A model generated the notes under the pieces. The model searched no databases. It was not told the DNA's origin and worked only from the letters and a program-made list of their open reading frames with translations. A DNA stretch of 16,246 nucleotides, taken from assembly GCA_043777795.1 (NCBI GenBank), contig JAYWHJ010000344.1, positions 1 through 16,246 on the forward strand, in the 5' to 3' direction. This document shows positions 1 through 6,177 of the stretch, piece after piece (positions within the stretch are counted from its first letter, which is position 1; each line of letters opens with the position of its first letter). Position numbers and translations under genes: made by a program. This stretch comes from JAAFIP01 sp043777795 (GTDB lineage Bacteria > Pseudomonadota > Gammaproteobacteria > Burkholderiales > Burkholderiaceae_C).

Positions 1-261
1 AAGCGCCGGGGCAGTCAAGGGTGGTAACTAGCCGAGAGAAAAGTCCCGTGATTACCCGTTTGATCGCCGACCACGTAAGCAAGACACTGTCGGTGGTGCG
101 CTCAGCGCAGCGGCATAAAGGAGGAGGCAGCGGCCCTAGGCCGCAACGGAGGACAGCCGCGGAGCTGAGTATGCCGCCGACCTGCTCCCGCACAAGACTT
201 GCCAAGCCCCCCTGCGCACGCAACCCACATGCTCCCGTACAAAACTAGTGCAAAAAAGCCT
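1..261. other. Left-edge intergenic region, no supported gene
   Basis: This stretch lies downstream of metC and runs to the window edge. I see no recognisable protein. A GTG-started frame at 21-248 on the plus strand gives 75 residues of Arg/Pro/Ser-rich sequence with no family resemblance. Other plus-strand frames stop at 25-27 (TAA) and 29-31 (TAG), so the tail of a plus-strand gene entering from the left and converging on metC is possible but cannot be decided. The sequence is GC-rich and contains inverted repeats between about 89 and 181, listed separately. After the metC stop the minus strand reads GGCTTTTTTGC, a T run with no good stem, so there is no convincing metC terminator. Confidence 0.5.
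110..177. repeat. Nested inverted repeats in the left intergenic region
   Basis: GCGGCATA at 110-117 is perfectly complementary to TATGCCGC at 170-177. Inside this pair lies a second perfect hairpin, GCGGCC (130-135), loop CTA, GGCCGC (139-144). A further short pair, GTCGG (89-93) with CCGAC (177-181), could extend the outer stem past a bulge. CTCAGC (101-106) can pair with GCTGAG (164-169), which would cross the outer stem, so it is either an alternative fold or a pseudoknot. There is no T tract after any stem, so a simple intrinsic terminator is unlikely. It could be a structured RNA, a REP-like element or chance in GC-rich DNA. The pairings are seen directly; any function is unknown. Confidence 0.4.
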
Positions 262-1512
262 TTAACTTGCCAACACACCCAGCGCCTGCGCCATATCGGC
301 CTGCAAATCCCGCACATCTTCCAAACCAATATTGAAGCGCACCAAGGTACCACGGTAAGGCCAATGGGCGACCGTAGCATCGCGCATGCTGAGGATGTCA
401 TAGGGCACTACCAAGCTTAGGTGGCCACCCCATGAGTAGCCGAGCTTAAAGAGCTTGAGCGCATCGCAAAACGCATCGACCTGCGCGCTGGTGTACCGTT
501 CTTTGAAGACAATGCTGAAAAGACCAGCCGCATGACCCTCATCTTTAGTGGAATTTGCTACAGTATTAGCAGCTTCTCCGGCATGATTCTGCTGGGTACA
601 AAGCTGTTTCCAATGTTGATGACCAGGCGCACCGGGCAGCGCGGGGTGCAGCACGGCGTCTACCTCCGGGCGGGTTTGCAGCCATGCGGCTAGCTGACGA
701 GCCGCACCATCGTGGGCTCTGTAGCGCAGCGCAATGCTGGGCAGATTGCGCAGCACCAGCTCGGCGTCGTTAGCGGCTACGCCCACGCCGATGCGCATGT
801 GGGTGAGTTTGATTTTCAGGCCGAGTGCTTCGTCGCGCGTCACGACACTGCCCATCAATACGTCGCCACCGCCGCTGGGGTATTTGGTGAGGGCCTGGAT
901 GCTGATGTCTACGCCCGCGCCCTTGCCGTCCAGGTCAAAGGCATTGAAGGCCAGCCCGGCACCCCAAGTGTTGTCGATGGCGCACAGCACGCCGCGCGCT
1001 TTGCATACGCGCACCAAAGCGATCAAGTCTGGAAACTCCATCGTCACCGAGCCAGGCGCCTCCAGCCACACCAGCTTGGTTTTGTGGGTGATCTTGGCCG
1101 CCAGGTCAGCGGCATCCATGCTATCGTAGTAGCGGTGGCTAATACCAAACTGCGCCAGCTCACCAGTGGCCAACACCTTGCCGGGGCCATAAGCGTTGTC
1201 AGGGATCAGCAGCTCGTCTCCGGTGGCCAGCATGGCAAAGTCTACGTTGGCTATCGCAGCCAATCCGCTGGGCACCAGCACGCACTGCAAGCCGCCTTCT
1301 AGCGCAGCAATGCGCTCCTCCAGAATGAAGGTGGTGGGCGTACCGTGCAGCCCGTACGTGTAGCCAGATTTATCCTTCCATTCCCGCGTGCGCATGGCTG
1401 CCACGTTCGGGAAAATGACCGTCGAGGCCTTGTGCACCGCCGTTTGGGGCGCGGCGAAGGTGCTGGGTGGAAGGTAGGGGTGGTGGATGAGGTGGGTAAT
1501 TGCTTGCGTCAT
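262..1512 (-). CDS. metC: Cystathionine beta-lyase (PLP-dependent Cys/Met metabolism enzyme)
   Basis: A 416-residue fold-type I PLP enzyme of the Cys/Met metabolism family, cytoplasmic. It is expected to cleave cystathionine to homocysteine, pyruvate and ammonia in methionine synthesis. The Schiff-base lysine is K210 in ALTKYPSGGGDVLMG. Other PLP-site features are PSGLAA (81-86), Tyr108 in DNAYGP, and D180-N-T-W with the cofactor-binding Asp. Arg392 in VRFNIGLEDV is the usual carboxylate-binding Arg. The ATG at 1510-1512 opens the conserved N-terminus, but no strong ribosome binding site is visible. It follows the phosphoribosyltransferase gene after a terminator, so it is probably transcribed separately. 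Residues about 304-326 (TQQNHAGEAANTVANSTKDE) look like an extra hydrophilic loop before the conserved AAGLFS strand and coincide with a degenerate copy of the dispersed repeat. Related cystathionine gamma-synthase or gamma-lyase activity cannot be excluded from sequence alone. Confidence 0.88.
   Translation of the reverse strand: MTQAITHLIHHPYLPPSTFAAPQTAVHKASTVIFPNVAAMRTREWKDKSGYTYGLHGTPTTFILEERIAALEGGLQCVLVPSGLAAIANVDFAMLATGDELLIPDNAYGPGKVLATGELAQFGISHRYYDSMDAADLAAKITHKTKLVWLEAPGSVTMEFPDLIALVRVCKARGVLCAIDNTWGAGLAFNAFDLDGKGAGVDISIQALTKYPSGGGDVLMGSVVTRDEALGLKIKLTHMRIGVGVAANDAELVLRNLPSIALRYRAHDGAARQLAAWLQTRPEVDAVLHPALPGAPGHQHWKQLCTQQNHAGEAANTVANSTKDEGHAAGLFSIVFKERYTSAQVDAFCDALKLFKLGYSWGGHLSLVVPYDILSMRDATVAHWPYRGTLVRFNIGLEDVRDLQADMAQALGVLAS
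556..609 (+). repeat. Degenerate dispersed-repeat copy inside metC
   Basis: With gaps, this segment aligns along its length with the repeat copy at 2212-2273. Shared blocks in order are GCTACA/ACTACA, TAGC-GCT, CCG-CA, ATTCT, TGGG, TACA and GC. It has the same orientation as the other copies. It encodes the hydrophilic stretch QNHAGEAANTVANSTK, which I judge to be an insertion relative to MetC-family proteins. No single long identical word is shared, so the case rests on block order and on coincidence with the loop. It could be chance. Confidence 0.35.
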
Positions 1513-1592
1513 GGCTTATGTTAGCCGCAAATGGGCTGGAGACTGCCGACATACAGCTTGGCCGTAGGCGCTTGGGTTTTAGAATGGCCCAC

Positions 1593-1618
1593 AAAAAAGC
1601 CGTCTCGCGACGGCTTTT
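1593..1618 (-). terminator. Intrinsic terminator after the phosphoribosyltransferase gene
   Basis: Read on the minus strand, GCCGTC, loop GCGA, GACGGC is followed by six T's. With the flanking A's and T's the stem reaches 10 pairs (1595-1604 with 1609-1618). It begins 22 bases after the phosphoribosyltransferase stop codon. The plus strand also gives a stem followed by TTTT, so weak bidirectional action is possible. This is the clearest terminator in the window and separates metC from the upstream genes. Confidence 0.88.
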
Positions 1619-1640
1619 GAAACATGGGTCAGTGGGGGAT

Positions 1641-2165
1641 TCAAACCTTCCACTTCTCGATCAACTTCTCTGGAGTGAGGTTGTCGTAGCCTTCAAACGG
1701 TTGATGAATCCAGGGATTGGTGGGCAAATAGTCCACCGAATAGTCAGGCTGGAAGGCTGACACGCCTTTGGTCCAGATGACCGCAGTGCGCAGCTCGGTG
1801 ATGGGTTCGTAATTGTTGCGCAGCGAGTCGACCACCGCGTTGAGGGTGTGGCCGGTGTCGGCCAGGTCGTCGACCAGCAGCACTTTGCCTGCGATCTCGC
1901 CTTTGGGCGTGGTGATGTAACGGGCAATGTCCAGATGGCCCTGCACGGTGCCTGCCTCGGCGCGGTACGAGCTGGTGGACATGATGGCCAGGGGTTTGTT
2001 GAAGATGCGCGAGAGGATGTCTCCAGGGCGCATGCCGCCGCGTGCCAGGCACAGGATGGTGTCAAACTGCCAGCCCGACTGGTGCACTTTGATGGCCAGT
2101 TTTTCGGTGAGGTTATGGTATTCGTCGTAGCTGACGTATAAATGTTTGCCGTCTTCGGTGAGCAT
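1641..2165 (-). CDS. Purine phosphoribosyltransferase (Gpt/xanthine-type)
   Basis: A 174-residue type I phosphoribosyltransferase, cytoplasmic, expected to join a purine base to PRPP to make the nucleotide (purine salvage). The PRPP-binding signature is VLLVDDLADTGHT at 95-107, and the pyrophosphate loop ARGG is at 41-44. The C-terminal hood VDYLPTNPWIHQPFE (about 144-158) resembles the base-contacting VDY-x-TWIEQPW segment of E. coli xanthine-guanine phosphoribosyltransferase, so a Gpt-like specificity for xanthine, guanine or hypoxanthine is likely. The exact base is not certain. The ATG at 2163-2165 has AGAAGG six bases upstream, a good ribosome binding site. It lies 134 bases after purA, a purine synthesis gene, and ends in the terminator at 1593-1618. 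Confidence 0.85.
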   Translation of the reverse strand: MLTEDGKHLYVSYDEYHNLTEKLAIKVHQSGWQFDTILCLARGGMRPGDILSRIFNKPLAIMSTSSYRAEAGTVQGHLDIARYITTPKGEIAGKVLLVDDLADTGHTLNAVVDSLRNNYEPITELRTAVIWTKGVSAFQPDYSVDYLPTNPWIHQPFEGYDNLTPEKLIEKWKV

Positions 2166-2211
2166 GGTGCGCCTTCTTTAGTGTGAGTGGGATGGAAAAA
2201 ATGTCAACACA

Positions 2212-2273
2212 GTTACTACATTTTTCATAGCTGCTCCCGCAATATTCTATTGGGCTACAGCCATTTTTTCTTA
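2212..2273 (+). repeat. Dispersed repeat copy A, purA-phosphoribosyltransferase gap
   Basis: A 62-base element with blocks GTTACTACA, then ATAGCTGCTCCCGCA (2227-2241), AATATTCTATTGGGCTACAG, and ending CTTA. It aligns almost end to end with the copy at 11733-11792 and shares the 15-mer at 2227-2241 exactly with the copy in hisZ. It fills about half of the 134-base gap downstream of purA. I recall similar sequences (core ATAGCTGCT with an AT-rich flank) scattered in Comamonadaceae genomes. On the minus strand it contains GGCTGTAGCC, which would make only a very tight hairpin, so a terminator role is not supported. Confidence 0.72.
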
Positions 2274-2299
2274 TAAATTACACCCTGGTATACAGCTTC

Positions 2300-3643
2300 T
2301 CATGCAGCAAACGGGTGCTGCATCATGATGGTGTGGTCGCGATCCGGGCTGGTGGAGACGATGTGGATCGGCACGCCGGTGACTTCTTCGATTCGTTTTA
2401 AGTACTTTTGCGCATTGGTGGGCAGCTTGGCGTAATCGACCACGCCGACGCTGGACTCGGTCCAACCCGGAAGGCTTTCATAAATGGGCACGCAGCGCTC
2501 AATTTCTTCCGCACCCATGGGCAGCAGGTCGATGGTCTCGCCATCCAGCGTGTAGCCTACGCAGAGCTTGAGCTCGGTCAAGCCGTCCAGCACGTCGAGT
2601 TTGGTGATGCACAGGCCGCTCAGGCCGTTGACCTGGGCGCTACGCTTGAGCAGGGCGGCGTCAAACCAGCCGCAGCGGCGGTAGCGGCCAGTGACCACGC
2701 CGCGCTCAGCACCCACGGTGCTCATGTGGTAGCCGGGGGTGCCTTCTTTTTGCCACTCCAACTCGGTGGGGAACGGGCCGCCACCTACGCGGGTGCAATA
2801 GGCTTTGGTGATGCCCAAAATGTAGTGAAGCAAGCCTGGGCCTACGCCAGAGCCTGCGGCAGCGTTGCCCGCAACGCAGTTGCTGGAGGTGACGAAGGGG
2901 TAAGTGCCGTGATCAATGTCCAGCAGCGTACCCTGGGCGCCCTCAAACAACAGGTTGCTACCGGCTTGGTGCGCGGCGTTAAGCTCGCGCGAGACGTCGG
3001 CCATCATCGGACGAATGACTTCGGCGCAGCGCATGGCGTCGTCGTACGCCGGCTGAAACTCCACGGCGCTCGCGCCCAAATAGGTGGTCAACACATGGTT
3101 GTGCAGCGCTAGCAATTCACGCAGCTTAGTGGCAAAACGCTCTGGGTATTTCAAGTCTTGCACGCGCAGGGCGCGGCGGGCAATTTTGTCTTCATAAGCA
3201 GGGCCCACGCCTTTGCCGGTGGTGCCAATTTTCTCAGCGCCGCCTTGGCCGCGTTTGATTTCGCGGGCAATGTCCAGTGCTGAGTGGAAAGGCAAAATCA
3301 GTGGGCATGACTCGCTCACGCGCAGGCGCGAGCGCACTTCTACGCCAATGGCCTCTAACCCGGCAATTTCTTTCATCAGGTGCGCTGCGTCAAGCACCAC
3401 GCCGTTGCCGATATAGCACTTCACACCTGGGCGCATGATGCCACTTGGAATCAAATTGAGCGCGGTTTTAACCCCGTTGATCACCAAAGTGTGGCCGGCA
3501 TTGTGGCCGCCGTGAAAACGCACGACGCCTTGGGCTGACTCGGTGAGCCAATCGACCAGCTTGCCTTTGCCTTCGTCGCCCCACTGGGTGCCCACCACTA
3601 CTACATTACGCCCTGTGGCGGCCTTGCCTATTGTTGAAATCAT
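2300..3643 (-). CDS. purA: Adenylosuccinate synthetase
   Basis: A 447-residue cytoplasmic enzyme that joins IMP and aspartate, using GTP, to make adenylosuccinate, the first committed step from IMP to AMP. The N-terminal P-loop-like motif GTQWGDEGKGK (18-28) contains the catalytic Asp23 (Asp13 in E. coli). GGHNAGHT (45-52) contains the catalytic His51 (His41 in E. coli). IGTTGKGVGPAYEDK and GTYPFVTSSN are the other family signatures. The length is slightly above the usual 430 because of a short N-terminal extension typical of this group. The ATG at 3641-3643 has no strong ribosome binding site. It follows hisZ by 51 bases, a gap holding a 7-bp hairpin. Its placement after hfq-hflX-hflKC matches the conserved proteobacterial order. 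Confidence 0.97.
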   Translation of the reverse strand: MISTIGKAATGRNVVVVGTQWGDEGKGKLVDWLTESAQGVVRFHGGHNAGHTLVINGVKTALNLIPSGIMRPGVKCYIGNGVVLDAAHLMKEIAGLEAIGVEVRSRLRVSESCPLILPFHSALDIAREIKRGQGGAEKIGTTGKGVGPAYEDKIARRALRVQDLKYPERFATKLRELLALHNHVLTTYLGASAVEFQPAYDDAMRCAEVIRPMMADVSRELNAAHQAGSNLLFEGAQGTLLDIDHGTYPFVTSSNCVAGNAAAGSGVGPGLLHYILGITKAYCTRVGGGPFPTELEWQKEGTPGYHMSTVGAERGVVTGRYRRCGWFDAALLKRSAQVNGLSGLCITKLDVLDGLTELKLCVGYTLDGETIDLLPMGAEEIERCVPIYESLPGWTESSVGVVDYAKLPTNAQKYLKRIEEVTGVPIHIVSTSPDRDHTIMMQHPFAA

Positions 3644-3671
3644 CGTGTCTATACCGTTAGATTAAGAGAAG

Positions 3672-3693
3672 TCGAGCGCAGTTACTCGCTCGA
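3672..3693. repeat. 7-bp hairpin between hisZ and purA
   Basis: TCGAGCG (3672-3678) and CGCTCGA (3687-3693) form a perfect inverted repeat with an 8-base loop, starting two bases after the hisZ stop. No T tract follows on the minus strand, so it is not a standard terminator. It could protect the hisZ mRNA end or modulate read-through into purA. Function is inferred only. Confidence 0.4.
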
Positions 3694-3694
3694 A

Positions 3695-4855
3695 TCAGAT
3701 TGCTTTGACTACCCATTGGCCCGCAGCTTGCACCAGCTCACGGTCACAGGTGAATTCTTGTACTTCGTGTTCGTGCCCGGGCAGCACGCACACCACCGTT
3801 TCGCCGCGTGCGCGCAGGCCTTGCACTGCGGCGCGCAGCTGGGCCTCTTCGCCCCACGGTGCACGAACAGCGGCCTTAAGAGCGCGGGTGGGTACGACGC
3901 CCACCAGTTCTTTCACGTCCAGGCTAAAGCCCGCTGCCGGACGGTTGCGGCCAAACACCGAGCCTACTTCGTCGTACCGACCCCCGCGCACCAACGCGTC
4001 GGTGGCACCAGGGGTGTATATGGCAAAACGCACACCCGTGTAGTAAGCGTACCCGCGCGAGTCGGCCAGGTCAAAGCTCACCTTCACCTGGGGTTGCGCA
4101 GCTTGTATGCGGTCTGCCATCTGCTTCAAATTCAATAGCTGCTCCCGCATTGAATTATTATTCTGGAAGGCTTTTTCTGCTTCAATCAGCACCTTATCAT
4201 CACCATAAAGGTGCACCAGCACTGCCAAACCATCGCGGTTAGAGGCTGGAAAGCTGACTGTCAGTTCGGCCAAAGTAGCGGCATCTTTGGCAGCCAGCGC
4301 GGCGTGCACTTGCTCCAGCAGGGAAGGCGTAGCGCTCACGCCGGTCAGCAGGCTGCGAACCAAGCGCGCATCGGCCAGATCGACGGTAATGTCTTTGACC
4401 CCTGCTCGATGTAGACAGTCGATCGCCAGCAGCAGTACTTCCAGATCGGCCTCAGCACCTGCGTGGCCATAGATCTCGGCACCCAACTGCAGTGGTTCGC
4501 GTGTGGCGTGGGGCTTGGCAGGCGCAGTGTGCAGCACTGGGCCGCAATAGCACAGGCGGGCAACGCCGCTGCGGTTGAGCAGGTGGGCGTCAATACGGGC
4601 TACTTGAGGCGTGGTGTCAGCCCGCAGACCCATGGTACGGCCTGAGAGCTGGTCTACCAGCTTGAAGGTTTGCAGGTCAAGCGCCTCGCCCGTCCCGGTG
4701 AGCAGCGATTCGAGGTATTCCAGCTGCGGCGGCATTACCAGCTCATAGCCGTAACTGCGCGCAGTGTCTAGCAGCTCGCGACGCAGTTCTTCGATATGCC
4801 GGGCCTCGGAAGGCAAAACGTCGGAAATATGATCGGGCAATACCCAGGCGGACAT
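3695..4855 (-). CDS. hisZ: ATP phosphoribosyltransferase regulatory subunit
   Basis: A 386-residue HisRS-like protein lacking the anticodon-binding domain. Such proteins are HisZ, which assembles with the short catalytic subunit HisG to form active ATP phosphoribosyltransferase, the first step of histidine synthesis. The class II fold is visible as GLRADTTPQVARIDAH (76-91), LVRGGRYDEVG (288-298) and the motif-3-like GRNRPAAGFSLDV (302-314). In this region it differs from the true HisS at 12703-14010, which has a C-terminal anticodon domain. The ATG at 4853-4855 opens the expected MSAWVLPDHISDVLP N-terminus, but no ribosome binding site is evident and a 5-bp hairpin lies about nine bases upstream. 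Residues about 225-243 (AFQNNNSMREQLLNLKQ) are encoded by a copy of the dispersed repeat without a frameshift. Confidence 0.93.
   Translation of the reverse strand: MSAWVLPDHISDVLPSEARHIEELRRELLDTARSYGYELVMPPQLEYLESLLTGTGEALDLQTFKLVDQLSGRTMGLRADTTPQVARIDAHLLNRSGVARLCYCGPVLHTAPAKPHATREPLQLGAEIYGHAGAEADLEVLLLAIDCLHRAGVKDITVDLADARLVRSLLTGVSATPSLLEQVHAALAAKDAATLAELTVSFPASNRDGLAVLVHLYGDDKVLIEAEKAFQNNNSMREQLLNLKQMADRIQAAQPQVKVSFDLADSRGYAYYTGVRFAIYTPGATDALVRGGRYDEVGSVFGRNRPAAGFSLDVKELVGVVPTRALKAAVRAPWGEEAQLRAAVQGLRARGETVVCVLPGHEHEVQEFTCDRELVQAAGQWVVKAI
4130..4183 (+). repeat. Dispersed repeat copy B inside hisZ
   Basis: ATAGCTGCTCCCGCA at 4135-4149 is identical to 2227-2241 in the intergenic copy, with similar AT-rich flanks (CAA before it, TATTCTGG and a CTTTTTCT run after it). 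Two given 15-mers matching by chance in a window this size is very unlikely. The 3' half is more diverged than in the copies at 2212 and 11733. On the minus strand it encodes about residues 225-243 of HisZ, including FQNNNSMREQLLN, and the reading frame is intact. Confidence 0.55.
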
Positions 4856-4863
4856 GGAAATGG

Positions 4864-4880
4864 GCGCTAGGGGAAAGCGC
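4864..4880. repeat. Small hairpin in the hisZ leader
   Basis: GCGCT (4864-4868) and AGCGC (4876-4880) pair with a 7-base loop. On the hisZ message this hairpin ends about eight bases before the ATG, where a ribosome binding site would normally lie, and no purine-rich site is visible there. The rest of the 131-base DUF2065-hisZ gap has no clear promoter. A TAAAAT hexamer lies on the minus strand at about 4898-4903, without a good -35. Structure is seen; a role in translation control is only inferred. Confidence 0.3.
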
Positions 4881-4986
4881 AGGCTGTTAAAGACATGATT
4901 TTACCGGGCTTATGCAGGGGTTTTGGCGCAGCGTGCCGCTTTTTGCGTGCGTTTTGCACCATTGGAGGCTGGTAGAACGGCGCGCG

Positions 4987-5169
4987 CTAACTGGCCAGCC
5001 AGAGCAAAATCAAACCCGCCAAAATGCTGGCAATTCCGTAAAAACGAATTTGTCCATCATGCAGTTTGAGCACTTGCTCAAACATCCGCCGCCATGCGCC
5101 CGGTGAAATAAAAGGCAGCAGGCCTTCGATGACCAAAACCAACGCCAGTGCAGCCCAAATGTGATCCAT
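4987..5169 (-). CDS. DUF2065 small inner-membrane protein
   Basis: A 60-residue protein starting MDHIWAALALVLVIEGLLPF and ending ASILAGLILLWLAS. It has two hydrophobic segments (about 3-20 and 44-59) flanking a basic amphipathic middle (PGAWRRMFEQVLKLHDGQIR), typical of the DUF2065 (YjeT-like) family. In Proteobacteria this family sits between hflC and purA, as it does here, with hisZ inserted before purA. Its function is unknown; a role near the HflKC-FtsH complex is guilt by association only. The ATG at 5167-5169 is used. It lies 93 bases after hflC, and a 7-bp inverted repeat occupies that gap. Confidence 0.85.
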   Translation of the reverse strand: MDHIWAALALVLVIEGLLPFISPGAWRRMFEQVLKLHDGQIRFYGIASILAGLILLWLAS

Positions 5170-5220
5170 ATGATTCTAGGTTGCCGGGTTATCTGCGGCC
5201 CCGTTTGGCTGCCTTGCTGA

Positions 5221-5250
5221 CTCAGCGGTCTTCTGGAAAACTGCGCTGAG
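5221..5250. repeat. 7-bp inverted repeat between hflC and the DUF2065 gene
   Basis: CTCAGCG (5221-5227) and CGCTGAG (5244-5250) are perfectly complementary across 16 bases. TGCC (5210-5213) and GGCA (5254-5257) could add outer pairs. It lies just after the hflC stop on the minus strand and has no following T tract. It may be an RNA-stabilising hairpin, an operator-like dyad or chance. Confidence 0.35.
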
Positions 5251-5262
5251 GCTGGCAGTGGG

Positions 5263-6162
5263 TTACCGATTCGCCGCTGCGGCCCCGCCCGGGCCTCCCG
5301 TACGCATGGCTTTAAAGAACTCTGAAGACGGATCAATCACCATCACGTCGCTTCTCTTGCTGAAGCTGGCTTTGTAAGCGTCTAGGCTGCGGTAAAACTG
5401 GGCAAACTGTGCGTCGCGGCCGAAGGCCTCGGCGTACAAGGCAGCGGCTTTGGCATCGCCATCGCCTTTGACTTTTTGCGCGTCGCGGTAGGCCTCGGCA
5501 ATCAATACTTCGCGCTGACGGTCCGCATCAGCGCGAATTTTTTCGCCTTCAGCTCCACCGGTGGAGCGCAACTCGTTGGCCACCTGCTGGCGCTCTGACT
5601 TCATACGCTGGTAAACCGAATCGGCCACCGAGGCGGGAAAGTCCACGCGCTTGATGCGCACATCCACAATTTCAATGCCGAAGGTTTTGGCATCGTCGAT
5701 CAAACGCTGTTGCACACCCTGCATGATTTTGTCGCGGTCGGTAGACAGCACATCTTTGACCGTGCGCTTGGTCACCTCAGAGTTCAGCGCATCTTGCACC
5801 ACCGAGGTCAGGCGCGCTTCAGCGGTTTGAATATTCGTGCCGCCCGAGTTGTTACGAATGAACTGGCGCGCATCGGCAATGCGCCACTTGACCAACCAAT
5901 CGACCACCAGGTTTTTCTTCTCTGCCGTTTGAATCGAGCCGGTCTCTGGGCTGTCTAGGGTCAGAACTCGGCGGTCAAGGAAAACCACGTTTTGGAAGGG
6001 CTGGGGCAGCTTAAAGCGCAGGCCAGGTTCAGTGATGACTTCTTTGATCTGGCCAAACGAGTACAGCACGCCAAATTGGCGCTGGTCCACTACAAATAAA
6101 GTAGAGGCTAAAACTGCCAGCGCAACCAGCAGGGTGGAAATAATCAGTCCGAGTTTGTTCAT
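5263..6162 (-). CDS. hflC: HflC, SPFH-domain modulator of FtsH
   Basis: A 299-residue inner-membrane protein. One N-terminal transmembrane segment (about 4-26, LGLIISTLLVALAVLASTLF) is followed by an SPFH/band 7 domain beginning VVDQRQFGVLYSFGQI and a coiled-coil-prone region rich in Lys, Arg, Glu and Ala (RMKSERQQVANELRSTGGAEGEKIR region, then AKAAALYAEAFGRD). Family knowledge: HflC forms a large periplasmic complex with HflK that encloses and restrains the AAA protease FtsH. The ATG at 6160-6162 has a good ribosome binding site (GGGAG) and lies 15 bases after the hflK stop, so the two are cotranscribed and matched in output. The C-terminus is short and Gly/Ala-rich. Confidence 0.96.
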   Translation of the reverse strand: MNKLGLIISTLLVALAVLASTLFVVDQRQFGVLYSFGQIKEVITEPGLRFKLPQPFQNVVFLDRRVLTLDSPETGSIQTAEKKNLVVDWLVKWRIADARQFIRNNSGGTNIQTAEARLTSVVQDALNSEVTKRTVKDVLSTDRDKIMQGVQQRLIDDAKTFGIEIVDVRIKRVDFPASVADSVYQRMKSERQQVANELRSTGGAEGEKIRADADRQREVLIAEAYRDAQKVKGDGDAKAAALYAEAFGRDAQFAQFYRSLDAYKASFSKRSDVMVIDPSSEFFKAMRTGGPGGAAAANR

Positions 6163-6177
6163 GTTGTTTTCTCCCTA

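Noticed and set aside
21..248. Plus-strand GTG-started frame of 75 residues
   Set aside because: Arg/Pro/Ser-rich, no family resemblance, overlaps structured GC-rich DNA, and there is no ribosome binding site before the GTG.
225..262. TGCTCCCGTACAAAACTAGT segment as a fifth repeat copy
   Set aside because: Only the short TGCTCCCG word is shared; the rest does not follow the repeat's block order.
2179..2207. Consensus TTGACA as a promoter for the phosphoribosyltransferase gene
   Set aside because: The -35 is perfect, but the hexamers at 16-19 base spacing (such as ACACTA) poorly match a -10, so I do not call a promoter.
2408..3112. Open plus-strand frame opposite purA (234 codons)
   Set aside because: A shadow of the strongly supported purA coding frame.
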